From NCBI GenBank assembly GCA_949317995.1, contig OX439043.1, forward strand, positions 4,704,501 to 4,768,500: 64,000 bases of DNA, in the 5' to 3' direction. Positions 46,561-57,856 of the stretch are shown here, in pieces. A model generated the notes under the pieces. It saw nothing but the letters and a program-made list of their open reading frames with translations, was not told the origin of the DNA and made no database searches. Both the position numbers and the translations under genes were made by a program. The stretch is from Acholoe squamosa. Taxonomy: Eukaryota; Annelida; Polychaeta; Phyllodocida; Polynoidae. Numbering within the stretch: position 1 is the first letter of the stretch; each line of letters begins with the position of its first letter.

Positions 46561-49179
46561 CAGACATAGGGCTTAAATAAACACTGGCGGCCACCCATCA
46601 GCTGCTAGTGTTCAGTCATAATGGCATTAAACAGATTTGGAATGAATTGTGAACCAAATCATACTCCAAGCTCTAATAGAACTATAAAGCTGGGGAGTGC
46701 TAAGGATACTGTCCCTATGCTATCTGTCAGTGAATGACGGCCATCAGTCGGCCATGAGTCAGCACCTTTGTTGTGTATACAAAGATTTCATCAGCTGCCT
46801 GTGGCGGAAACAGTGAGGAAAACTCCCATAGCGTTAATGCCAGGATTTCATCAGTCCTGCTGCTAGGGCAGGTTACAAAGTGTCCACAGGGTACAAACAG
46901 CTGTTTGAATAACTTCAATGAGATTTAGCAACAAATATAGCTTTGAGAAAAGATGCATAATCCCATTGTCACTTATGTAGGTACATGTAGCAAACCCAGT
47001 CCTCTTGAGGGTATTTTGTCTATCCAACATTTGCAACGGCTTGCCATGACTGACTGACCGGTGAGTAAATACAATATGTATATCTAGTCTTCTCTGTGTC
47101 TTGGTTGAGTTACTCTATGCCATGTACACTGCAAAAATGGTGTTTCATTAACTGCAAATTTAGGAAATAAGCACTTTTATTCTAAATACCTAAACATTTT
47201 CAAAACATGTTAAAGATGTTTACAGTTTAAATACATTAAAAACTAGGTGTTTAGATTTAAACATCAATATGTTTAGACGCTTCTATTTCAGTTACACACC
47301 AGGTAGCAGCACCATAAGAAAAAAATCACAATTAATTATCGTGACAAATGTCCCCAAACCCATATTGATCTTGGTTTAATTTCATAGAATGCCAAGAGAA
47401 TAGAAACGGCAATAGAGAAATGACTGAATTCACCTTACACCACCATCATAAAATAATCAATAGGTTTCATGATTGACATCTATTCAATGTTATTCTGTAA
47501 AGGCCAAAGTGATGTCTTTCCTGCCAAACTGTTTCTCAAGTCTCTCATTCTAATTCAATATGTACATAAATGTATACATGAATATATGTGGCGGACAACT
47601 TCCAAATACCAGCTGTCCCCCCACAAGATAAATGAGACAACAAATAAATGATAATCCTTTATTTTCTTAATGCAAATGTCTGCAACCCCTAAATTTCCAT
47701 CAAATCTTTTAGACATCTAAACATAAAATGTCATAAACAGCTAAACACAAATTGTGTTTAGAATCTAAACACCATTTCTTTCAGTGTAGTAAAGTTGTCC
47801 CTCTTTGTCACCTAGTGCTTTTTTGTACCACAGTAAGATGTTTGTAAATATCGTCTCAGAACTTCACCTCCATTTTCGAGGATTTGGGACTTTCAGAAAC
47901 TATTTAGCATTTAATAAAAAATGTAAAATAATCTTATTTTTTTCAGTGAAAACCTACTTCTGTGATTATTTTTTCATGCCGAGAATATGAATGCTATGTT
48001 ATCAAAGCTGTATCTCCCTTATCACGATAAATACAGACAATCAGGATTCCGTAATTTTATACCAATGTGCTTAGCTTAGACCATCACCATCACACTTCTA
48101 GCAGGAATATCAACATGATTCAGTTTTTGAAAGGTAATGACATCCCCTAGGGCCCAAATTGTAGTGTAAAACACTAAGACCTGAATGACAATTGCCAAGT
48201 AGCAAATAATCTATCTGCAGATCCGATTGTAGATTTGGCATAACAGGATGTATGCATATTGTGATATGTCGGATAGAGGAAAGGGTTGATGTTCAACTCA
48301 TAGCGATATTGTAGAGGAATTATCTTAGGCAGTTTCTTCTACCTCTCCCAGGTTCTAGTCAGATTTAGACACATGTGCCATTAGAAACTGATGCTTACTG
48401 GTGTTATAGTGAACAAGGCATTGCTACTGCCGTATAACGGCTTCGTTGAATATGGACGCCTCACCTCTGTGAATACGATGCGAAATTATTCATGGGTCGT
48501 GGACATGTGCTTATGTACTCAATACCTTAAACATGATGTGGTGGTCCTAAACATAAAACCTGCACTGAATCACATATTTCTCTCAGCAATACAAGTCCCA
48601 GCTGTTATATTAGACTTACTCGATTTTCCCCATGTATGTGAGCTATCCAATTTTCAGGTGAGGACATTATTTAATTCCCACAGTGCTGAATACACTCAAG
48701 TTTTAGCCACTTTCCCATTCTTGTGATTCTTGAATCGATCTGCAGTATCTAACTTTAAGGATGCGACCATTTCATTTAAGGTGCAGGATATTTATTCTTA
48801 CACAAAGGACCCTCTAAGGGATCTTTGTTTGATTGTGGGTCTGGCGGGTGGAAACATCTAATGGCGACAATTGTAGTGTTTTGGATGGATGGGGAAGAAA
48901 TAAAGTCGAGCTTTAACGGATCAAATATCTTGTTGATTTGTGTGGATAACTATCAGGTTATGCTTGGATTGCATATTCTGTGGTAATGGTGGATTGTTCT
49001 CAATACAAACTGGATGCAGGGATTCTGTGACGTACCTTAGACTTCAATATGCTAAGGGAATGGTGGCTATGGAAAAGGATACACAATTACTCTGAATCTT
49101 GCTGTCACAATTCATTTCCCTCTCTCCATGCACATCTCCTTCATCATGTTCCGTTCATTTTATTCATAATCTGATGCTT
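46561..49179. other. Centre of the inverted duplication
   Basis: This spacer between the arms contains the CACTA-like element at 47127-47786 and, at 48420-48530, a sequence that recurs in the same orientation near 50020-50130 (GGCTTCGT...GAATACGATG). A 111-residue frame at 48391-48726 overlaps that repeat and has no recognisable domain. No other gene is seen. Confidence 0.5.
47127..47786. mobile_element. Non-autonomous CACTA/EnSpm-like element
   Basis: It starts CACTGCAAAAATGGTGTTT, and its right end is an imperfect reverse complement (AAACACCATTTCTTTCAGTG). TA flanks both sides (47125-47126 and 47787-47788). The subterminal regions contain many TTTAGA/TCTAAA and TTTAAACA repeats. CACTGCAAAAA termini are typical of animal EnSpm/Chapaev-type elements. 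The 660-bp interior has no transposase frame. Confidence 0.6.
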
Positions 49180-49802
49180 TCAAGTGAATATATGAATATA
49201 GCCCTTAATAGTATATGCCCATGCTCCAGTGGGCCATCCTCCATTCATTCTTGTGCATACCAATCCCTGCCTTGCATATTCCCTCTGCCTGCCAACCCAT
49301 GTAGGAGCAATAATTAAGCTGCTCCCCCTGTTCCATTATACACCACATGAGTGACTCGTCATTTGTTGACATCCTTTGATGTTCAGTGAGCTGCTCATGG
49401 GATGCTCATGGATGCTCACAGAGGTCACACTTCCCACTATGCCTTATTTACCAATATTGGAGCTGGGTGTCACCCCAACATTCATTGTCTTTGCTGTATT
49501 CTGAATGGGTTGTGCAATGCTCCCACACACCATCCCATGGAAGGCAATGTTATATAGGTGTGAGGAAGTATTTTTTATTTTCATGTTAAGAACTACAGCT
49601 CCTATAGTGAAGCATAGGTACAGCTATTCCCCAGCAGGGTGTGCAGAAACTAGATCCCATTCTTCATGGCTCTGTTCTTCACTGTGACGTCATCAAAATA
49701 GCCTTAAACCCATTATCAAAATATTACTTTTTAAGGGCTTTTACCCAGGTTACATGAGATAAATAAAGAGTTCCACTTGATTTGCTCCATACAGATTGTT
49801 TC

Positions 49803-49877
49803 CTCACTCATTAGCCTGAAAGCAGGAATCCGCGAGGTGGAGCCGAGTGGATTCCTGCTTTAAGGCTATTGAGTGAG
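49803..49877. repeat. 29-bp inverted repeat with 17-nt loop
   Basis: The arms 49803-49831 and 49849-49877 are reverse complements with two mismatches; the core is AAAGCAGGAATCC/GGATTCCTGCTTT. A second small hairpin (GAATGTTTCT/AGAAACATTC) follows at 49884-49908. This may be a MITE remnant or a structural element. Confidence 0.8.
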
Positions 49878-50486
49878 TCTCCCGAATGTTTCTCATAAAG
49901 AAACATTCATTTTGGACCAAATCTTGTGAACCTCTGCCTAATTATGTCATGGCTGATACGAACATCACTATAGATTAGTACTAGACCAATGGGGGGCATT
50001 GAATACAATGTGTCCATATTCAATGGGTGTCAGCCATATGATGGCTTCGTGGGATACACCAGTCCCACCTCGGGGAATACGATGTAGAAATATCCCATGG
50101 TTGTGGACATTTGCATATGTACGCCTTGAGCCCATTAAGGACTGTTATTGCAGGAGTGCATCATATCAAATTGGCCTTTTGATTGGCCTGACAGGTCTGC
50201 ACCAGTACTTCATTAGAGCATCACGTTGAACCTTTGGGACTGTATCAGCCCGAGGATGCAGGAATGTAAAACTGGCAGGCTATCTGCACTCATGCATCAT
50301 GATGACCCATTGACATAATGCACTAATGGTGCAACAGCAACCCTATAAGAGTCATCTCTAACATTGTGAGATCAATAAAGGCCAGGAGGCAGTGCAAGAT
50401 AAGGAGGAGCACAGAGAAACAGGGGTCAGGGTGGTCAGTGGGTCGGTGTCATGTAGGGAAAGGAGAGGGTAGCTACAAATGACTTA

Positions 50487-50811
50487 GGGAGTGGTCATTA
50501 TTTATCAACAGGGGGGGGAGGGTGGGTTTGAGGGGGGGGCGTAAAATTTTCAGACCCCTCCCGAGGGGGGGGGCTAAAAATATTTTGACCCCTCTTGAGG
50601 GGGGGCTAAAAAAAATTCAGCCTCTTTTTAGCAAAAAAGCCCGCGCGCTACTATAGATCAAAGAGGGGCGCGAAAACTCTCTGCGCCTCTGGCACGGGGG
50701 GGGGGGGGGCGCTAAAAATTTTGACTGCCGTCGAGGGGGGGCATAAAAAAAATTCGTGCGTCCGCGCGAAAACCCACCACCCCCCCCTGTTGATAAATAA
50801 TGACCACTCCC
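50487..50811. mobile_element. Harbinger/ISL2EU-like MITE
   Basis: The ends are GGGAGTGGTCATTATTTATC and its exact reverse complement, continuing into a G-run/C-run. They are flanked by TTA at 50484-50486 and 50812-50814. The mirrored arm near 45835 reads through the uninterrupted sequence with one TTA, so it is the empty site. The interior is built of diverged G-run plus CTAAAAATTTTGAC units. The 3-bp TTA duplication and GGG start fit PIF/Harbinger or ISL2EU families. It is non-coding. Confidence 0.82.
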
Positions 50812-53490
50812 TTACCATGGTATAAGTACCCACTACGTAACAATGACTCACACTGATGGCCATGGCATGGCATGAAGTACCTCAATACAGAGTAACCGAT
50901 ATTGACCAGACACAGGGACAGCCACATGTATCATCAGTTGTTGTCAATGGCTCATCTTCTACAGAAGATGGATAAGCTACAATGTGAACAAAATGTTGTC
51001 AAAATAATGACAGATTATTCCCCCCTAAGTTGCTAGGGTTCCATTGCTATTCTCACGGATATGTGTGGGTTTTTTTTCAAAGGAGTTCCTTGTACGCCAC
51101 ACATCCAACTGGGGATTCTTGTAAAAACTACTGGCTCTCTGTTATGTAATAATGATGGTTCACTGTTCAGTTTTACAAGGATCGCAAGTAGATTCAATAG
51201 TAATTTTCTAGGGTCTGCCCTATTTTCTAAAGAGTAATGGTAACAAACCATGCCTGATACAGGTATCCTACAGTGCTACAATGACCATGGCAACCTCTAC
51301 CAGAGCCACGGATCAACCCAAAACACTGGGCGCAGTTAAAGAAGTAACGGCCCAGGAACACGCCATCCAGAAATATATACTTAGACATTGGAGCCTATTT
51401 GTCTTTTCTTTTATAATTAGCCTTTCTACCTTTCTCCTCCCCAACTAATTCTCTTGTCACGGTTTTTCTAATTCTCTGTTTTTTTTGTTCATTCTTTCTT
51501 AGCCTACTTTTAGATTTTAAATGCTGAAAGTCATGCTTTCATTATTCATGTTCTAAAAAAGAAGATGGATATGTTTCCCGTATTGATTTGTGTGGCAGGT
51601 GGTAATGACAAATATTAGTCCTATTAGACCCTTGCCTGCAGCACTCAGTATAAAATGTGGCTATTTGACTTTCATCCATTACTTATAACCTATGGGTGCC
51701 CTATATACAGCGGGACATGCAACCTTCCCACACGCTAAGGGCAGAACGTATGTATCGCATGATACAACACACTATCTGGCAACAGGGCTGTCTTAATTGG
51801 TAGGCTTTCATTGAGGTTTTCCAGTCTCTGTTATGCTTAATGTTTATTAGAGTTTTTATTGTTAAATCAAGATGCAATTATTAGAGTAGCAAACCAAGAA
51901 AGGGATCAGGGTAATGACTGAACATATGTGCAAAATAAATCAATGTCAATCCCAACATAAGACATCTATAATTACTATGAAACTTGCCAGGGGGTAGGAA
52001 GCAGTTTCAGAGTGGGTGGGACCAGGGGGGTTTTCTGCAATTTTTGACCTCCCTTTGCTTGACCATTTAGTTTTGACCTTTTGAGGAGTTGGCCAAACGT
52101 GGGGGGGGGGGACATGTCCCCCCTGTCCCCCCTGCTTTCCATGCCCATGCTTGCTGTCATATAACCTAACCTACTCTCCATACTTCTCCTACATTAGATC
52201 CATTTTCATGTTCCTTGTGGCCTGATGCTTTCAGGTATGAAATGCAAACTTTTATAATCTATTCCCAAGCTCAAGAGGATGACACTAAATATTCTCCATC
52301 CATTCACATACACACCAGTCTCTGCCTTGACGGTTCTCTCTTACCCATGTAGGAGCAATTATTGAGCTGCTCCCCCTGTTCCATTATACACCACATGAGT
52401 GACTCATCATTTGTTGACATCCTTTGATGCTCAGTGAGCTGCTCATGGGCTGCTCATGGATGCTCACAGAGGTGACACTTCCCAGAATGCCTCATTTACC
52501 ACTATTTGAGCTCAGTGACCCCTCAATCAACCCTCAATCGCTGGATTCTTAATGGGTTGTCCATCTAGTCTATCTCAAAGAATGTAAATACATGTGGGTC
52601 ATTCCAAGAAATATTGGACTTGGGGGGCCTGATACTGAATATAACAAACTCAGTTTTTCTTAATACCATTATATTCTATTGAAAGCCCTATATATTGGCT
52701 TAATAAAAAGGTCCATTCAAGGCAGCAGCTCCTAACATGTCAGTTTTTATCACAGATACCGTCAAACCTTCTATAGAATATGAAATGGAAAAAGTCTCTT
52801 CAGCATGATCCCACTCAACTAAGATCAGTCCCATCAACACCAAATTCTAAGTCCAGACTAGTACCATGCATTTATGACTTTTTGCATACCACAGAGATAA
52901 AGTACGCCTCGTAAACTTTTGAAATCATGTGTTGGCCAAAATATTGAAGAAAAAGGTTCAAGCAGGAGGTGAGAACTTTCTCGCAGTGACATATTGGGCA
53001 GACTTCTACCTTTTTGATTGACAGGCACCGTAAGTCAAAGCTTGACAATGTAATCAAGTCAAGGCTTCACCTGCTTCTATATGGCCACGATATACCAGTG
53101 AAATGACTGGAATAGGTGCCAAAAAACCTTAGTTAGGTTGACGTTATTTCTTTTTGCACGGTGTTCATCAGTGTGGGCTCGGCACACAATTCAGGGCACG
53201 GACATGTGACATAAGGTGCAAAAGACAGAGGGTTCATAGGGGAGTTAGGAGGTGAGAGGTAAGATTCATGGATTTAAGACTCATCCCTGACAGTGCCACA
53301 TAATCCCTCCACCTTTTGTTCATCACTGACTGGATCAGACTGGATCATTCCAGATCACACCAGATCTAACTGGATCATTCCAGTCCTGCTGACCTCTAAC
53401 TGTCTCTGATTAATGTCATTGCTGTGGAGGTGAGAGGAGGTTTACAGACTTTTCATTATGGGGCTGGTGAATATATGAATTAGATTGCAC

Positions 53491-54173
53491 ATATGTGACA
53501 CAATCTATACTTAGCTGATCGCAGATTGAATGAATAGATGTGTGAGTACACAGTTTTAATGTCAGCTATTTGGAGAGATATGTATTTATTATTAATGAAA
53601 GTGGGGTCCCACTTCAAACAAGGACAGTATTGGACTTGTGCCATTTCAATTTTATGAATCAGAAAATGAGTTCTGCCTGTCTACAGTGTATTCGCCATCG
53701 AAAGATAGATCAACATATTTACTATGCGAATCCTATAAGGTATTGAGACCCCCCGAAGGCCCTGATTGGTTGACATGATTGTGGCACTGTGGTGTAGTAT
53801 TACCCAATCTTCAGCTTAAATCAGGCCTTAAGGCCTCTTATTATTATGAACTTTATTTTCTTCTTAGAAATCAAATAGGGCCGTCATTCATATCAGCCAA
53901 TTCAATGCAATGAATTAAAACTCTTCAGCCTCTCTTATGTCCACCCTCTTGATTATGTCCTCTTTGCTTCTACAGGGCTCAAATATTCAATTCCTCCATG
54001 TCTGCGAGTTTGCCTCTTTACAGGCTCATTTCCTCAGTTCATTTCAACCACCTGTATCTTCCTCTACCAGGTTATTGTAACCAAACCTATGGATTGGGTT
54101 CCGTTCTCCCCTTAAGGGTTCCGTTCTCCCCTTATTCGATTGGACAGACAAGTCAACAAGAGGAGGATTCGGG
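53491..54173. other. Flank of the Gypsy element
   Basis: No gene is seen. A 20-bp unit GGGTTCCGTTCTCCCCTTAA is repeated twice in tandem at 54096-54135, just outside the LTR. Confidence 0.5.
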
Positions 54174-54477
54174 TGTATGCGAACAGGGTTTATTTCGGTT
54201 CGAATAACACAGGCACGGCTACCCGGAGGTAGCTCGGAGAGATTGTATGAGATACCGGATTCTTTGTATTAGATTGGAGTACTTCATACAGCGATGGTCT
54301 CATTCACTCTGACGCGGCGACTGAGCCCTGTCCTCCTCTTATAGGTAGGGACAGTGGCGCCCCCCCGTGCCTCTCTCACACCACCCGAACAGATGCTGCC
54401 ACCTATCCGGGAAGTGGAGGGCGAAGCCCGGGTGGCTGACTCACCCACCGCGCCAAAGGACCATAACGTTATGTACA
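54174..54477 (-). repeat. Candidate 3' LTR of the Gypsy element
   Basis: On the minus strand it starts TGTACATAACG and ends GCATACA (TG...CA with matching TGTA/TACA ends), about 304 bp. It contains CCTATAAGAGG (TATA-like, near 54340) and AATAAA (near 54190). A purine-rich tract TGGGGGTAGAGG (54488-54499) lies just upstream as the likely polypurine tract, but about ten bases separate it from the proposed LTR start, so the true start could be up to 54487. The other LTR is needed to fix the ends. Confidence 0.55.
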
Positions 54478-54499
54478 TATGTATATACCTCTACCCCCA

Positions 54500-57069
54500 C
54501 TAGACCTGTTTCTCCACACGATCTTTTTCAGCCTCGTGTAGCTCTCTGAAACACATCAGAGTGTCATAAATCATCCCTTGATGGAATGCTATGGCCCTCT
54601 GACGTTGAAGTCCTTCCCATGCTTGGTAGATGGTGCTTTGGACTTCAGCCTTACCTGGTTCGCAACTGTCAAACCAGGTTTCTGCCCTTCCGCAACGAAC
54701 AACGGTTTTGTCCTTCGGCGCTTTGGGCGGTTCCTTCTCCACCTTAGTGGGTGCTGGTGGAGCGGCTGGGTTAGCCTTTTCAGCACTAACCACAACTTTT
54801 GGAATGGGAGCAGGCCCGGATTGGTCTGGTCCCACGTGGACAAAGGGTACACCATCCGAAGTAGGAGGGAGGTGTACCTGCATTCCCAATTTCAGGCAGT
54901 GCTGAATTTGTTCATCGCTGGTGAGAGGTTTATATGTCCCCCCAGCGATTGGACTGCCTGCCGCCGCAGACAGCTTCCGGCGCAGCTTACCCTTGTTACC
55001 GGGTGTCAAAACTTGACTCTCCGGGCCATGTGCTCCCAAGTCGGGAAACTGGCTGGAGTCGAGCTTGCCGGGTACGGCTTCAGCAGCGGCCTTATAGGAA
55101 CTAGGCCTGCCGGAAGCGCCCCTTAACACCTGTGACGGATGTTTGAATGTCACTTCTTTTGGAGACTTCTCCGCATCATGGTGGTCCAGCGGTGACCTTG
55201 ATCGGTCCATACGGCTGTGGCTACCATCCGGAAGTCTGGGGGATCCCTCCCGCCTGGCTTCTTTTTTGCTGCGTCCAGTTTGAACTGGCTTCCTCCCGGA
55301 GTTGCAGCATTCGTTCCACTCTTCGTCGTAGAGGTCCAGCTTACACCGACCTTTGGTGAGCACAAACCTCGCCACGAGTTTCTTCCCGTGCGCTGTGTCC
55401 ATGGTGCCGAATGATTGATCACTCGGCTTCACGTTTGCCCAACGCTCGTTGTCCATTTTCCGGAACTCAGCCAGGACCATAACTTGGTCTCCGGCTTTAT
55501 TAAGTCCGTCAGCGTGGGCTGACTTACCGTGACGACATAAGTCACCCCGGCGTTTGTAGCTCACGCGTTTAGTGCATTTAGCACTTTTCTTGCCCTCGTC
55601 TGGATTACACGAGTACTCGGGGTGGTGGTGCATGTGCTCCTCCACCAGATGACGCTGGAACCGGATCTGGGTATCCCAGACGCGTTCCTGTTCCATGTCA
55701 CTCTTATCCATACAGATGGAGAAGGGACATGTCTTCCGGGTCTTGGAATACCATTTATCCAAGGCCCAGCGCAGTTTCTTTTTCTGTACCTGACTATAAT
55801 ATGTGTCGACACAATTGTTCAATAAGAGCCAGATACTCTGGTACATCTTATTCGGGATGGGGTCGCTGTCGGTTAGACGCATCCAGTCCTCATCGTCAGA
55901 ATTGCCGTCCTTGTTATACCGTTTCGGGCAGGCGTATTTAACCGTACCCATTTTGGTAATACCAGTGACGCAGTTTTAGTCCAGCTCCCGTCATCAGAAT
56001 CTGCGGGTGTTTCCGGCTCCTTGGCTTTTGGCTTAGGAGTCGATTTCCCCGCACGAGGACTCTTAGATAAGGCGTCCTCCCATTTGCCGGTAACAACAAT
56101 CTTTTTTATCGGAGGGGCAGTTGTGGCTTCGTCGTCCAGACGCTTCCTCTCACTCTCCTCATGCCTTGCTTTTGCTGCAGCTCGCTCATCCTCCATTTGT
56201 TCCCGGATGAGACGGCGGATAAGTTCGGGTCAAGTCCAGGTTAATAGGCTCGACTTCCGGCACTTTTCGATATCGGATTCCCGGAGGGTATAGCCCGTAG
56301 ACCAGGAATCAAACGCCTCCGCGGCTCTCCGGTACTCATAGACGGGTGGCTTTCGTGTCGTACAAAAAGCCCGACCCAGTCCACCTGCGTGAAGTCCTAG
56401 ATACCCCATGTACTACGATCAGGTCGTGGCATGAGGTCGAGCTCCAGGGTCATAGCAGCATCGTGTACTGCTCTGCGGAATTCTTGGTGGAAGTCCCCGT
56501 TGAAACCATCCGTAATCCGTCAGCCATTCCTGAGGGATTTCTGAGTATACATGGTTAGGTATAACCTCCAGGATACTCCGTCGGACTTCCGGGTCAATCA
56601 GTATATGACGACCGTCTTCATCCGTCTTCATCAAGGTCGGGTGAACGAACAGGTACCTACCATCATAAGATGGGTAGTAGTTCTCGCTCACCTTGTGGCG
56701 CCCAAGGGTTCGAAATCCGTCATCTGGGTTTCCACTGCAGTCGTCCGCCCAACTGCTGGTTGTCGGGTTACCGGTGGCTTCACCGGATTCCCCCATCGTC
56801 ACGGGTGACGAATCCGGTACAGGAGGGCGATCCCCCCCTGCACTGTTGTCGCCTGGAGAAGACGGTAGCAGTGAAACCGGCCTACTGTTCTTCCCCAAGT
56901 TGAAGTTCTCGAGATCATCGTCGAACTCCATCATTTCCTCTTACCGCGGGGTAACCGGGGACAAAGGCTGTGAGCCTTGTTCAGTGTCGGCATCCGGAAG
57001 GATGCTATCGGGACTTAAGTGACCCGGCTCGCCGGACCGCTTTGACTCCACCACGGTTTTCTCAGCCAT
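54500..57069 (-). pseudogene. Gypsy ORF3: extra protein with C2H2-like zinc fingers (broken)
   Basis: This is a roughly 850-residue protein in the env position without signal peptide or membrane segments. An ATG at 57069 (MAEKTVVESK) leads to a TAA at 56941-56943. The same frame continues to 56419 with a frame break near there, returns as a charged coiled-coil segment (56196 onward, MEDERAAAKARHEESERKR), and then shifts to the long frame 55951-54500. That last part has two C2H2-like fingers: C-x4-C...RFQRHLVEEH and YSC-x10-C...LCRHGKSAH. A Pro/Ser-rich linker and a Trp-containing C-terminal segment (QAWEGLQRQRAIAFHQGM) follow. I do not recognise the family. A DNA- or RNA-binding accessory role is inferred from the fingers. 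Confidence 0.6.
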
Positions 57070-57119
57070 TACGCTGAGAAGACAACTTCAGGGGTAGATT
57101 ATTTCTTTCCCCGCCGAAC

Positions 57120-57344
57120 ACTCACCTACTCGGTGTTCATCCTCCTCCCGCTCCAGAGGGTTTCGCTTTTATAGAAGGCACCAACTGAACAATTTATGGA
57201 GACACACCTGTTTGTACGGTCTGCCTCCTCCGCTCGTTCAATTCAATATGGCCGAGTTCTCGCGGTTGACGTCACTTCCCCGCTGTCCAGCGGGGTCACG
57301 AGAGGTCATACGCGAGTAGCCAATGTGACATCACACAGCACGTG
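57120..57344 (-). promoter_or_regulatory. Promoter-like block upstream of Gypsy ORF3
   Basis: Reading on the minus strand there is a CACGTG E-box (57339-57344), an inverted CCAAT (57320-57324), a CCCGCT-GTCC-AGCGGG hairpin, a perfect TGACGTCA (57267-57274), a TATA box TATAAAA (57167-57173) and, about 42 nt later, a consensus splice donor AG|GTGAGT (57127-57120). The ORF3 ATG follows at 57069. Spacing and order suit an RNA polymerase II promoter inside the element. No experimental support is available from the sequence. Confidence 0.45.
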
Positions 57345-57580
57345 CGATACATATAAACAAATAACAATCCGTACAGTTCTGCCATTATCGCTCGTCTTCG
57401 GGAGACTCTCGAGGGATTCATATGGAGACTTTATGGATAGTTTTTACGTATCCATCGAATTCTTCGTCCAATACCAACTGGGACGTCCCCTGGGAGTTAT
57501 AACGGCAACCTGTAGCGAACCGTTAAACAAAAGAACAACATATAACGGATTACAGGACGATACACTCGTTGTGTAACGGG

Positions 57581-57856
57581 TTAGGTCACTGCAGCCCTGG
57601 CAAGTCTTGGACTGCTGCGGAGCACTACACCATCCCCAGCTCCCTTATTCAACCTGGCAGACTTCCGAGCCTTTTCTAGGGATTTTGTAGCCGACAATTT
57701 CCCTTTCCTCTTCAGTCCGCCTGCACCCGTCGAGACTTTTTTTACTACACCGCGCCGAGATAGTGTTGGCGCTGGCATTACTGTTTTACTCGGTACCTTT
57801 CTAGGTCTCCCGGGAACTCTGCCTGGTAATTTCTTTAACCGGGGTACCCTATCCAT
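57581..57856 (-). pseudogene. Basic C-terminal tail of Gypsy pol with AT-hook-like motif
   Basis: The frame starting at 57856 overlaps the end of the integrase frame by 22 nt in a -1 arrangement. It encodes about 91 residues rich in Lys/Arg with PGRPRKVP, an AT-hook-like core (GRP flanked by basic residues), ending in RSSPRLARAAVT. It is probably the true integrase C-terminus displaced by an indel. An overlapping small ORF is the alternative. A DNA-minor-groove or chromatin-tethering role is inferred. Confidence 0.45.

Larger units (their letters stand above)
49180..53490 (-). repeat. Large inverted duplication, right arm
   Basis: This is the reverse-complement counterpart of 38895-46560, with boundaries inferred from the last matching bases (near 53487, opposite 38897). 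It lacks the 39400-43000 insertion of the left arm. It contains the Harbinger-like MITE (50487-50811), a 29-bp palindrome (49803-49877) and a G-rich stretch with the palindrome GGGGGGACATGTCCCCCC at 52106-52123. No gene is seen. Confidence 0.7.

Noticed and set aside
48391-48726. 111-residue plus-strand frame
   Set aside because: Its first part overlaps a sequence repeated near 50020-50130 where the frame is not kept, and no domain is recognised.
54578-55126. 182-residue plus-strand frame opposite ORF3
   Set aside because: It is a shadow of the longer minus-strand ORF3 frame, which has zinc-finger motifs, and shows no domain of its own.
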